Translations under genes and position numbers: made by a program | In this document: positions 27,164-36,171 of the stretch, in pieces | How positions within the stretch are numbered: the first letter of the stretch is position 1 | How the letters are laid out: each line of letters starts with the position of its first letter | Notes under the pieces: model-generated | Database searches by the model: none | Seen by the model: only the letters and a program-made list of their open reading frames with translations | Told to the model about the DNA's origin: nothing | Source of the DNA: an uncultured Phocaeicola sp. | Lineage (GTDB): Bacteria > Bacteroidota > Bacteroidia > Bacteroidales > Bacteroidaceae | Assembly (NCBI GenBank): GCA_947581855.1 | Contig: CANPVZ010000002.1 | Span: 124,001 to 188,000, forward strand | Direction of reading: 5' to 3' | DNA length: 64,000 nt

Positions 27164-28438
27164 ATGGACGATATTATTATTATTCTGCTACTTATTTTAC
27201 TCAACGGAGTATTCTCCATGTCGGAAATTGCATTGATTTCCGCACGTAAATCGAAATTGTCAAGTGAAGCCAAAAAAGGAAGCAAAACCGCTAAAGCAGC
27301 TTTAGAGTTGGCTAACGAACCTGATCGTTTCTTATCGACCGTTCAAATAGGAATCACTTTAATCGGAATTCTTACAGGTATTTACTCGGGAGACGTACTA
27401 GCCAAAGATTTTTCCGAGATTCTTCATTCTTGGGGATTATCCTTAAAATATGCATACCCCATAGCGCAGACTCTTATCATTATCATAGTAACCTATTTAT
27501 CTATCGTGATAGGAGAATTAGTGCCTAAACGTATCGGACTGAACTTGGCAGACTCGGCAGCCAAATTCATTGCCATTCCTATGAAAGTGCTCTCCTGGAT
27601 TGCTATGCCGTTTGTATGGATACTGTCTCAAAGCACTGTTTTACTGATAAGAATATTGGGACTTTCCAAATCGGCGAGTAAAGTAACGGAAGAGGAAATT
27701 AAGTCCATTATCCAAGAAGGAACTGATGCCGGAGAAGTACAAGAAGTGGAACAGGACATCATGGAACGTGTACTGGTATTGGGCGACTTGAAAATTTCTT
27801 CTATCATGACACATCGGAAAGAGTTGGAAACAATTGACATACACGCCACGAAAGAAGAAATAGAAAAGACCATTGAGGAGAGTACATTTGAAGCCTATCC
27901 GGTAGTAGATGGCGATTTGGAGAATATAAAAGGAATCGTCTATCTGAAAGATCTAGCGGTAAAACTGGGGAAACCCGATTTCCAACTCACCTCTCTCATA
28001 CGTCCGATTACTTACTTTCCGGAAAATATGACAGTGTATAAGGTATTGGAACAAATGAAAGCCGCTCAAATAAACCGGGCGTTCGTATGCGATGAGTTCG
28101 GCAGTATAGAGGGCATCATTACATTGCGCGATATCTTTGAGGGACTGGTGGGAAGCATCGATGAACTCCATCAGGACCCGGACATCGTAAAGCGTAAAGA
28201 TAAACCGGGCTGGCTGGTCGACGGACAATGTCCGATTTACGATTTTCTTGCTTATTTTCATCGGGAAGACCTTTACATGCCATCCGACTACAGTACGGTG
28301 GGCGGACTGATTCTGGAAGAACTGGAGCACATTCCTCATTCCGGAGAAATTGTGAAATGGCAAAACTTTGTATTTGAAATAGTAGACATGGACGGTATTC
28401 GTATCGATAAGATTTTAGTAACTCAACACGAAAGCTAA
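27164..28438 (+). CDS. CNNM/CorC (HlyC) family transporter-associated protein
   Basis: 424 aa. Domain order: CNNM/DUF21 transmembrane domain (about 1-190, four hydrophobic segments, ELVPKRIGL near 117), paired CBS domains (about 205-335, IMTHRKELETI and DEFGSIEGIITLRDIFE), and a C-terminal CorC_HlyC transporter-associated domain (about 345-424, YSTVGGLILEELEHIP). Family members bind nucleotides through CBS and are linked to Mg2+ or Co2+ handling. The older name hemolysin is historical. It is monocistronic with its own promoter. Confidence 0.92.
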   Translation: MDDIIIILLLILLNGVFSMSEIALISARKSKLSSEAKKGSKTAKAALELANEPDRFLSTVQIGITLIGILTGIYSGDVLAKDFSEILHSWGLSLKYAYPIAQTLIIIIVTYLSIVIGELVPKRIGLNLADSAAKFIAIPMKVLSWIAMPFVWILSQSTVLLIRILGLSKSASKVTEEEIKSIIQEGTDAGEVQEVEQDIMERVLVLGDLKISSIMTHRKELETIDIHATKEEIEKTIEESTFEAYPVVDGDLENIKGIVYLKDLAVKLGKPDFQLTSLIRPITYFPENMTVYKVLEQMKAAQINRAFVCDEFGSIEGIITLRDIFEGLVGSIDELHQDPDIVKRKDKPGWLVDGQCPIYDFLAYFHREDLYMPSDYSTVGGLILEELEHIPHSGEIVKWQNFVFEIVDMDGIRIDKILVTQHES

Positions 28439-28593
28439 AAGCATCTCACTAGGATGTGTAAACTTATCAGAACAAACCTATTTTTGTTGTGTTAAACCAT
28501 ATTGCCGGGAAATAAACAGGATCCATTTCCAATGATATACTCCGAAAGCCTATGTTCCTTTTGCCGGACTTGCTTTCACCACATTTACTTTTT

Positions 28594-29802
28594 ATGGGAA
28601 ACTGGAAAAAAACATTTGCAATTATATGGAGCGGACAATTCATGTCCATCTTAAGCAGCTCCATTGTAGGATACGCCATTATGTTTTGGCTTAGTCTAGA
28701 AACACAGTCGGCTGAAGTCTTAGCGATATCGGTGGTGGCTTCTCTGCTTCCGCAAGGTATTCTGAGCTTATTCGTAGGGGTATACGTCGACCGGTGGGAC
28801 AGAAAAACCGTCATGATTTTAGCCGACTCGTTCATCGCCGCATGTACTCTATTACTTGCTATACTTTTTTGGCTGGGAATTGCGGAGATATGGCATATTT
28901 ATATACTACAGGCCTGTCGGTCCGTTGGTTCCGCATTTCATTTACCCGCCATGCAAGCTTCGGTTCCGTTACTTGCTCCGCCATCAGCTCTTTCCCGCAT
29001 TGCCGGAGTGAATCAGATGATACGTTCTTCCTCCGAGATTGCCGGACCGGTGCTGGGCGCTGTATTAATAGGACTTACCGGCATCGGCAATATACTGGTT
29101 ATCGATGTTGTAGGTGCTGTGCTGGCTTGTACCGCACTGGCTTTTGTGAAAATACCCAATCCGGAAAAAAAAGCAGAAAAAGAGAATCTGAAAAGAGAGA
29201 TGAAAGAAGGATTTACAGCTATTACCTCCAAAAAAGGAATGGTTCCGTTATTCATTTTTTCTACTCTCTCCTGGTTTTTCTTCATGCCGGTAGCGGTCAT
29301 CTTTCCGCTTATCACACTTCAACACTTCGGAGGAGAAGCATTTGAGATGAGTCTAGTAGAAATCTCATGGGGTATAGGGGCTTTATTAGGCGGTGCATTG
29401 ATAGGCCTGCGCACATACCGCACTAACCGGATCAGCATTGTCAATATAATGTATATCATATTAGGTGCTTATTTTATCTCTTCCGGCCTGTTACCTTCAA
29501 ATGGTTTCGTTGCTTTCTGCGTGCTAACGGGAATAGGTGGGGCATCCCTCAGCATCCTGAACGCCATGTACATAACCACCTTACAACTTCATATCGAACC
29601 GGCTATCTTGGGGAGAGTCATGTCTTTATCATTCGGCCTAAGTGTAATTCCTTCCATCACTGGATTGTTAGGGATAGGATATATTGCAGAGCATATCGGC
29701 ATTACCCAAACCTTTGTCATTGCAGGCATTATGAACGTATTAATAGGAATTTGTTCGTTCATGCTTCCTAATATGATGAAACTGGGAAAACCAAAAGAAT
29801 AA
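28594..29802 (+). CDS. MFS exporter (DHA3 type, drug or siderophore efflux)
   Basis: 402 aa from the ATG at 28594 (MGNWKKTF matches the usual family start); an upstream ATG at 28552 would add 14 residues. There are about 12 membrane helices, with the motif VDRWDRKTVM (about 66) between helices 2 and 3. The sequence fits the DHA3 group (MefA/EntS-like). It would export a hydrophobic compound from the cytoplasm, by family; the substrate is unknown. It stands alone. Confidence 0.85.
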   Translation: MGNWKKTFAIIWSGQFMSILSSSIVGYAIMFWLSLETQSAEVLAISVVASLLPQGILSLFVGVYVDRWDRKTVMILADSFIAACTLLLAILFWLGIAEIWHIYILQACRSVGSAFHLPAMQASVPLLAPPSALSRIAGVNQMIRSSSEIAGPVLGAVLIGLTGIGNILVIDVVGAVLACTALAFVKIPNPEKKAEKENLKREMKEGFTAITSKKGMVPLFIFSTLSWFFFMPVAVIFPLITLQHFGGEAFEMSLVEISWGIGALLGGALIGLRTYRTNRISIVNIMYIILGAYFISSGLLPSNGFVAFCVLTGIGGASLSILNAMYITTLQLHIEPAILGRVMSLSFGLSVIPSITGLLGIGYIAEHIGITQTFVIAGIMNVLIGICSFMLPNMMKLGKPKE

Positions 29803-30167
29803 ATTACTTTCAGACAACTTATCTTCCATTCTCATTAGAATCTATGTTCTTTTATTCTTATGCTTCTGTTTCCCGTACTCATCATCTTAATCTAAGTCAT
29901 ACGCAATAAAAAACAAATTATGGTAATCAGCATGGATCTGCCTTAAAAACCAACGAAAAGGATAAACGGTCAATCTTGTTATACCTATAATCAGGCATAA
30001 ATTATCCACTCAATCATCATCCTAGCAATGTATGATAAAAGGTGAGAGGAAGCTAAATCACAATCTGTGAAAATTCATATGCAAAAGGAAAAGAATTGAC
30101 CGAATTTCAGTTTCTTTTCAGAAATAAACAGTTTCTTTGTATGTTAAAAATGGAAAGGGACTACTTT
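29803..30167. other. Intergenic region before the two-component system
   Basis: AT-rich, with no convincing gene, hairpin or repeat. The promoter of the response-regulator gene should lie here, but no good TAnnTTTG was found close to the start. Confidence 0.35.
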
Positions 30168-30845
30168 ATGAAAATATTAATCGTAGAAGATGAACCTTCT
30201 TTAAGAGAATTGATTCAACGTTCGCTCGAGAAAGAACGTTATATTACTGAAACTGCCGACGATTTTAAAACAGCGTTACAGAAAATAGAAGTGTATGATT
30301 ACGACTGTGTCTTACTGGATATTATGTTGCCAGACGGAAACGGACTAAAAATATTAGAACGTTTAAAGGAATTGCACAAACGGGAAAATGTTATCATTAT
30401 TTCGGCCAAAGATTCTTTGGAAGATAAAGTCCTCGGACTGGAACTCGGTGCAGACGATTATCTTCCCAAACCTTTTCACCTGGTAGAACTGACAGCCCGG
30501 ATAAAAAGCGTTATCCGACGTAATCACCGGGATGGAGAACTTTGCATCGAACTAGGTAATATCCGCTTGTTGCCAGATACCTTTCAAGTGTTGATCGATG
30601 GTAAAGAATTAGAATTGAACCGAAAAGAATATGATATATTACACTATTTCATGAACCGACCCAACCGGATGATTAATAAAAATACATTAGCCGAATCTGT
30701 TTGGGGTGACCATATCGACCAAGTGGATAATTTCGATTTTATCTATGCACAGATAAAAAACTTACGTAAAAAACTTAAAGACGCCGGAGCTACAGTAGAA
30801 ATTAAAGCAGTATACGGCTTCGGCTACAAAATGATTGTCGAATAA
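30168..30845 (+). CDS. OmpR-family response regulator
   Basis: 225 aa; the ATG at 30168 (MKILIVEDEP) is the family start. Receiver domain 1-115 with acidic pocket ED (7-8), phospho-acceptor Asp51 (VLLDIMLPDG), Thr/Ser at IISAKD (about 79) and Lys at LPKPF (about 101). The C-terminal winged-helix domain is at about 128-225. It is followed after 15 bp by its sensor kinase. Two PepSY-like secreted proteins downstream are plausible targets or accessory sensors, as in similar Bacteroides clusters. Confidence 0.93.
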   Translation: MKILIVEDEPSLRELIQRSLEKERYITETADDFKTALQKIEVYDYDCVLLDIMLPDGNGLKILERLKELHKRENVIIISAKDSLEDKVLGLELGADDYLPKPFHLVELTARIKSVIRRNHRDGELCIELGNIRLLPDTFQVLIDGKELELNRKEYDILHYFMNRPNRMINKNTLAESVWGDHIDQVDNFDFIYAQIKNLRKKLKDAGATVEIKAVYGFGYKMIVE

Positions 30846-30860
30846 AACAAAAATTATCTC

Positions 30861-32138
30861 ATGAAGCTTTTCTACCGCATACTCATCCGCCTGTCAATAG
30901 GAATCATACTCATCCTTACCGGATGGGCTATTTGTTTTTATATCGCTATCATTGACGAAATAAACGATGAAGTAGACGATAGTCTGGAAGATTACTCGGA
31001 ACTCATCATTATCCGCTCATTAGCCGGAGAAGAGTTACCGTCTAAAAACAGCGGTTCGAATAACCAATATTTTCTGACGGAGGTTAGCAAAGAATATGCC
31101 GAGCAAAACGAAGATATATGTTATCAGGACTCTATGATTTACATCCCTGAAAAAAATGAAACGGAACCGGCACGTATCCTAACCACTATTTTTAGAAATG
31201 AAAACGATACGTATTACCAGCTAACTATTTCTACTCCAACTTTCGAGAAATCAGATTTACAGGAATCTATACTTCATTTAATCATTGTTCTCTACATTAT
31301 ATTATTACTGACAGTCATTCTAATTAACGTATGGGTATTTCGTAAAAGTATGAAGCCTCTCTACACTCTTTTGCAGTGGATGGACAATTATCGGCTAGGT
31401 AAACAAAATACTCCCCTTCAAAATAAAACAAAAATTACTGAGTTCCGTAAATTAAATGAAGCGGCTATCCGTTATGCTGCCCGTAGCGAAGAAATGTTTG
31501 AACAACAAAAACAATTCATCGGTAATGCGTCTCACGAAATGCAAACTCCACTTGCCATTTGCCAAAACCGGATAGAAATGCTTATGGAAGACGAATCGCT
31601 CTCTGAAGCCCAATTGGAAGAATTGTTGAAAACACATCAAACATTAGACCATGTTACCAAACTGAATAAATCACTCCTGTTACTTTCAAAGATAGATAAT
31701 AGCCAATTCTCCGATACAAAAGAGGTGGAACTGAACCAAATATTAAAACAATACATAGAAGATTATAAAGAGGTATATGGATATCGGAACATTTCATTGA
31801 CTTTTAAAGAAGAAGGTTTGTTCTTTGCAAAAATGAATGAATCGCTAGCTATTGTACTAATTACAAATTTATTAAAGAATGCTTATATACATAATATAGA
31901 GAAAGGCCATATTCATATACTTTTAACCAAACATCAGATTCTTTTCCGTAACAGCGGTAGTCCGGTAGCGTTAGATGGAAAACGAATTTTCGAACGTTTT
32001 TATCAAGGTTGTAAAAAAGAAGGTTCTACAGGTCTTGGACTAGCTATCGCTCATTCTATCTGCAAACAATACGGACTCATTCTTTCGTATATATACGAAA
32101 ATGGAGAACATTGTTTCCGCATCGGAAAAGCAGAATAA
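30861..32138 (+). CDS. Sensor histidine kinase, partner of the response regulator
   Basis: 425 aa. Two membrane helices (about 11-31 and 139-160) flank a short periplasmic loop of about 105 aa. The HisKA domain has the phospho-acceptor His225 in NASHEMQTPL; the HATPase domain has an N-box NLLKNAYIHN (about 338) and a G2 box GSTGLGLAIAHSICKQYG (about 394). The G1 region reads FRNSGSPV, a departure from the usual DxGxG, seen in some Bacteroidota kinases. It autophosphorylates and passes phosphate to the OmpR-type regulator just upstream. Confidence 0.92.
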   Translation: MKLFYRILIRLSIGIILILTGWAICFYIAIIDEINDEVDDSLEDYSELIIIRSLAGEELPSKNSGSNNQYFLTEVSKEYAEQNEDICYQDSMIYIPEKNETEPARILTTIFRNENDTYYQLTISTPTFEKSDLQESILHLIIVLYIILLLTVILINVWVFRKSMKPLYTLLQWMDNYRLGKQNTPLQNKTKITEFRKLNEAAIRYAARSEEMFEQQKQFIGNASHEMQTPLAICQNRIEMLMEDESLSEAQLEELLKTHQTLDHVTKLNKSLLLLSKIDNSQFSDTKEVELNQILKQYIEDYKEVYGYRNISLTFKEEGLFFAKMNESLAIVLITNLLKNAYIHNIEKGHIHILLTKHQILFRNSGSPVALDGKRIFERFYQGCKKEGSTGLGLAIAHSICKQYGLILSYIYENGEHCFRIGKAE

Positions 32139-32790
32139 GGAAACTTATTCCATGTAATTGAGATATTGTTTTCACCTAAAAAAGAGAATAAAGAAATATA
32201 TTCAGACAGCATTAAACGTAAAATCGTTTCTGTATCGGAAAAAGAAGGTGGAAAAAGAAGTTTTTGCGCACTATAATATACCCCCGTTCTCATTTTAATG
32301 GTATAAATAATTAAGTTGGGACATTGTCTAATCCACCAACATACCATTTATTCTTATCAAATAATCAATTAGGATAGCTAAAAAGATTCTTCGTTATTGG
32401 CAATATCGACAATCTCTAATGCTTTTATTCTAAAACGAGATAATACGAAACCCATTATCTTCGAACTCTTGCGGAAAACAAGTTTTTAAAAGTGAACCCA
32501 ATAGATAAAAAGAACTGAATATTCCCTGCTATAGGTATATTTTTTACTTATTATTGTTTCATCACAAGAAATGATAGTGAAATATTCTTAGCAAACATAT
32601 ACTTCTACTCCACTAGTTTCTTCGTAAGTTAAAAACATTCCTGATAGATAAGGTGTTTCTAAGTCATAGCAAAGAAGAAATAAAAAAAGAGAGATTTTTT
32701 CAAAGAGTTCAGAATCTTTTCAGTTTCTCTACTCATCTTTGCAATATAAATTAACGAAGCAAAGTATCAACCCATTAAAAAAGAAGAATT
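32139..32790. other. 650-bp intergenic region before the PepSY genes
   Basis: No convincing gene. A promoter-like CATCTTTG lies about 50 bp before the PepSY start at 32791, near TTAACG repeats. The separation from the kinase gene suggests the PepSY genes have their own, probably regulated, promoter. Confidence 0.4.
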
Positions 32791-33228
32791 ATGAAAAAAT
32801 TAGTACTCTTATTCGTATGCTTGTTCACTATGCAAGCAGTGGCTTGGGCAGATGATGATAAACCGATCACTGTTGAACAAATGCCACAACGTGCTCAACA
32901 ATTTATCAAAAAACATTTCTCCGACAGTTCTATTGCTTTAGCCAAAATGGAAAGTGGATTCTTAAGCAAAAGCTATGACGTAATTTTCACAAACGGAAAT
33001 AAAGTGGAATTCGACAAAAATGGAGAATGGAAAGAAATTGATTGCAAATACAGTCAGGTTCCGGTAGCTATCATTCCCACAGCTATTAAAAATTACATCA
33101 CCAAACAATATCCTGATGCTAAGATTCTAAAAATAGAAAAAGATGACAGAGGCTATGAAGTTAAACTATCCAATGGATGGGAAGTAAAATTCGACAAGAA
33201 ACTCAATGTAATTGATATAGATAGATAA
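32791..33228 (+). CDS. PepSY-like (DUF2874) secreted protein
   Basis: 145 aa. The signal peptide is at 1-20 (VAWA, then DDDK). Two PepSY-like repeats follow, each with the pattern of an amphipathic helix ending AxxFIKKHFSD or NYITKQYPDA followed by strands YDVIFTNGNKVEFDKNGEW and YEVKLSNGWEVKFDKKL. This beta-lactamase-inhibitor-protein-like fold is typical of Bacteroidota periplasmic DUF2874 proteins. The role is probably sensing or buffering in the envelope under the adjacent two-component system; this is inferred from context. Confidence 0.85.
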   Translation: MKKLVLLFVCLFTMQAVAWADDDKPITVEQMPQRAQQFIKKHFSDSSIALAKMESGFLSKSYDVIFTNGNKVEFDKNGEWKEIDCKYSQVPVAIIPTAIKNYITKQYPDAKILKIEKDDRGYEVKLSNGWEVKFDKKLNVIDIDR

Positions 33229-33261
33229 CACAAATAAAAATAACCCCTAAAAATTTATAGT

Positions 33262-33768
33262 ATGAAACTGAAATTATACTTACTGCTTTTTGCTCTTTGT
33301 AGCGTAGTAACTTTACAAAGTTGTAGCGATGATGACGATCCGACTACTGTACCAGAAGCTATTGTGGATGCTTTCAAAGCCAAATTTCCTTCTGTTACCA
33401 ATGAAAAATGAGAAATAAAATCAGGATATCATGTAGCCGAGTTTTGGGATAATGGCAAAGAAGTTGACGCATGGTTTACCTCTACAGCCGAATGGAGCAT
33501 GACTGAAACAGATTTAGGAAAGGATCTGACCTTGCTTCCTAATGAGGTAAAAACAACATTCACCTCCAGTATTTACAACCCTACCACCACAAACTGGAGA
33601 GTAGAAGATATTGACCTTTACGAACGTCCGGATAAAACATTCTATTTAATTGAAATAGAAGCTGCCGGACAAAAAGACCGAAAACTCTTCTATAACCCGG
33701 ACGGAACACTCATTAAAGATGTAGAGGATAAGGAGAATGATGATATACTCCCAAACACCCCCATCTAA
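33262..33768 (+). pseudogene. PepSY-like lipoprotein gene with an in-frame TGA
   Basis: ATG at 33262 opens a lipoprotein signal (VVTLQSC, Cys20) and a PepSY repeat, but codon 50 is TGA (33409-33411). The same frame then continues cleanly (EIKSGYHVAEFWDNGKEVDA...) to TAA at 33766-33768. The family usually has Trp at this spot (NEKW-EIK, compare NGEWKEID in the preceding gene), so TGG to TGA is the simplest cause. The rest is intact, indicating recent loss, a sequencing error or read-through. An internal ATG at 33499 could start an 89-aa fragment. Confidence 0.85.
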
Positions 33769-33812
33769 ATGAAATTGATTTTATAAAGTAAAGTACATAC
33801 TAATGTAAAACA

Positions 33813-33860
33813 AAATGGTGTCGGTTGAAGGATTTTTCTTTATGACTGACACCATTTACT
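33813..33860 (+). terminator. Terminator after the PepSY pair
   Basis: AATGGTGTC pairs with GACACCATT across an about 25-nt loop, 46 bp after the PepSY stop. Confidence 0.65.
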
Positions 33861-33942
33861 ATACCATTTCTACACTCCCCTGAATTTCTTCTTTAGATTT
33901 ATCTATACAAAAAACATATACCTATATATAATAGAACACTAC

Positions 33943-34134
33943 TGTCCCGTTAAAAGATTCACATTCTATTGCATGTAATTAATAATCTGTTGATTACAGT
34001 CTTGTTTTGAATAAACGGATTTGAACTTATATTTTCTGCGAAATTCGTTAGGTAATAATCATGCCGCTTGTATATTTCACACTTTGCTATTGTACTTCAA
34101 CAGAAAAATAAGGGTCTCAAGATTTAACGGGACA
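33943..34134. mobile_element. Short inverted-repeat element (MITE-like, 192 bp)
   Basis: The ends are TGTCCCGTTAAAAGATT (33943) and, on the minus strand from 34134, TGTCCCGTTAAATCTTG. No coding frame lies between. The ends resemble insertion-sequence termini, so this looks like a non-autonomous deletion derivative. The parent IS is not in this window. Confidence 0.55.
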
Positions 34135-34240
34135 CTAATGATAATAGACAAACTAAAATCTATTACTTTAAATATTACTTCATCCGTATAAAATTACAGC
34201 TTTTTCCAGCGAAAGATAACTAATTTCTAAAATATGTAAC

Positions 34241-34504
34241 TTATTTGTTATCATTCACCTCTTCGAAATCGACATATTCCCCTTCATCATCATCAATTAC
34301 TTTCTTTTTTGGAGCAGGATAAGAGGTAGAAGAAGTACGGTCATCCCTTTTTTCTTTATTTGTTGTAGTATAGGAGTGCTGCTGGGAAGAATCGTTATCT
34401 CTAGGTCCCCAGCCAAAGAAAATACGGAAGAAACCTCTGACAAGAGAAAATATTAAAATAACCGCAAATAGCAGAAAAACGAATAAGCAACCTAATATAT
34501 GCAT
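34241..34504 (-). CDS. DUF4834 family protein
   Basis: 87 aa. One membrane helix at residues 4-27 is followed by FFRIFFGWGPRDND and a charged, Ser/Thr-rich tail ending in an acidic stretch (DDDEGEYVDFEEV). This matches the short Bacteroidales DUF4834 proteins, which commonly sit after pssA. It lies 59 bp downstream of pssA, same strand, so it is probably in the phospholipid operon. The function is unknown. Confidence 0.82.
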   Translation of the reverse strand: MHILGCLFVFLLFAVILIFSLVRGFFRIFFGWGPRDNDSSQQHSYTTTNKEKRDDRTSSTSYPAPKKKVIDDDEGEYVDFEEVNDNK

Positions 34505-34563
34505 AAATATAACGTCTTTTTGGTGTTTCTATAAAAGTAACAACAAGTGTGCCAGACTATTGT

Positions 34564-35271
34564 TTAGGCTTTCTTTTGTGTTACAGCCGAAAGAAGTACA
34601 TACCAAATAACAATAGCTGCCAAACCACCGATGCCTAATAGAAATACAATGGGTATACAAATTAACAGGAATATGTATCTCACTTTGTTATCTTTCCAAG
34701 ACAAATTTTTGAACTTTAACGAAAACATAGGTATTTCTGCTATCAGTAACCATGATGTCAGACAGACCAACAGAAACAAATAAACGGCATTAAAGTGAAC
34801 AGAAAGCAAAAAATCATGTAAACCCATTACGAGAGATCCCCAAAAAAGCGCATTCGCAGGAGTCGGCATACCAATAAACGAAGAGGTTTGCCTAGGGTCA
34901 ATATTAAATTTTCCAAGACGTAGTATTGAAAATACTGCAATAATGAAGGCTGTATATGGAATGTATTCGGATAATGGAATTAAGAATTCAGGATAATGAA
35001 CCTCTTTAAACAAAGAAAAAACAATCATAGCCGGAGCCAAGCCAAAAGTAATATCATCAGCTAAAGAATCCAATTCTTTACCTAAAAGCCCCGAAACATT
35101 TAATAAACGAGCCAACATCCCGTCAAAAAAGTCAAATATAGCACCTAATATAATAAACGCAACGGCTAACTCATATTTCATTTCATAAGCCATAACACAA
35201 GCTATACAGCCTGAAAAAAGATTGCAACAAGTAGTTGCATTAGGAATATGACGGGTAATACGATTAGCCAT
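34564..35271 (-). CDS. pssA: CDP-diacylglycerol-serine O-phosphatidyltransferase
   Basis: 235 aa. It is an integral membrane CDP-alcohol phosphotransferase; the signature D-G-x2-A-R-x8-G-x3-D-x3-D appears as DGMLARLLNVSGLLGKELD followed by SLADD (about 50-72). It makes phosphatidylserine from CDP-DAG and serine. The psd gene lies immediately upstream with a 13-bp gap, so the operon converts CDP-DAG to phosphatidylethanolamine in two steps. About six membrane helices. Confidence 0.94.
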   Translation of the reverse strand: MANRITRHIPNATTCCNLFSGCIACVMAYEMKYELAVAFIILGAIFDFFDGMLARLLNVSGLLGKELDSLADDITFGLAPAMIVFSLFKEVHYPEFLIPLSEYIPYTAFIIAVFSILRLGKFNIDPRQTSSFIGMPTPANALFWGSLVMGLHDFLLSVHFNAVYLFLLVCLTSWLLIAEIPMFSLKFKNLSWKDNKVRYIFLLICIPIVFLLGIGGLAAIVIWYVLLSAVTQKKA

Positions 35272-35284
35272 ATACGATATATTC

Positions 35285-35971
35285 TTATTTTAATTTAGCT
35301 ATTACAGTTTCGTTACCTACTGTTTTCTGCCCTATCTTTACACAGATTTCTGTACCTAAAGGCAAGTAAACATCTACTCGAGAACCAAATTTAATGAATC
35401 CCATATGTTCGTCAATATAGCATTCTTCTCCTACTTCCGCATAGGTAACTATACGTCGAGCCATAGCTCCGGCAATCTGACGAGCCATTACCGTATGCCC
35501 ATCCGGAGTCTCGATAACTACCATCGAACGCTCATTTTCAATACTAGCCTTAGGCAAATAAGCCTTATGGAAATTACCACTTTGATGCTCAACCTTTTTC
35601 ACTACGCCATCAACCGGATACCAATTGGCATGCACATTGACAAGACTCATAAAAATAGATATCATTACCCGTTTATCATGAAAATATTCATGTTCATCTA
35701 CCACTTCTGCTACTACAACCGTACCATCCGCAGGTGCAACGACAACCTTATCCGTATCCCCTTCAAACAGACGAATAGGACATCGGAAGAAGTTTATCAT
35801 CACTAAATAAATGATGGAACTTAAAACAGCAAAAATATAAAAAGGTATTTTGCAATCAATGAAATAGAAAAGCGCCGCGTTTATCAATATTAAAATAACG
35901 CAACTAATCACAAGTATATGGGTACCTTCTCTATGTAATCGTATCTTCTTAAGTTTCTTTAGTCGGTTCAT
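35285..35971 (-). CDS. psd: Phosphatidylserine decarboxylase
   Basis: 228 aa, the short PSD-B-type form. Two membrane helices near the N-terminus (about 18-58) are followed by the catalytic domain with VVAPADGTV (about 81) and the C-terminal self-cleavage site [10 protein letters not shown] (about 196), where Gly-Ser cleavage makes the pyruvoyl cofactor. It decarboxylates phosphatidylserine to phosphatidylethanolamine. It is first in the psd-pssA-DUF4834 operon, divergent from dnaE. Confidence 0.94.
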   Translation of the reverse strand: MNRLKKLKKIRLHREGTHILVISCVILILINAALFYFIDCKIPFYIFAVLSSIIYLVMINFFRCPIRLFEGDTDKVVVAPADGTVVVAEVVDEHEYFHDKRVMISIFMSLVNVHANWYPVDGVVKKVEHQSGNFHKAYLPKASIENERSMVVIETPDGHTVMARQIAGAMARRIVTYAEVGEECYIDEHMGFIKFGSRVDVYLPLGTEICVKIGQKTVGNETVIAKLK

Positions 35972-36107
35972 TTTTCCGTTAAAGCTATTATATCGGGCAA
36001 AAGTAGTCTATATTTAATAATTCTGCAAATAAATATAGATTAGAATTAAACGAATCCGTACGATTTTGCTTCATATACTTATTTGTTCATAACTTTTTCA
36101 AAAACTT

Positions 36108-36139
36108 TTTGTTCATTCTCAAAAAGGCATGTATCTTTA
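36108..36139 (+). promoter_or_regulatory. Probable dnaE promoter (-33/-7)
   Basis: TTTG (36108-36111) and TATCTTTA (36132-36139) are 20 bp apart, close to the Bacteroidales -33/-7 arrangement, 33 bp before the dnaE ATG. This supports the downstream start. Confidence 0.5.
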
Positions 36140-36171
36140 AGCACTTTTTCAATAAAGCCCATATATACACA

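Noticed and set aside
33409..33411. UGA recoded as selenocysteine in the PepSY gene
   Set aside because: No family member is known to use Sec here, the expected residue is Trp, and no SECIS-like hairpin is evident after the codon. A nonsense mutation is simpler.
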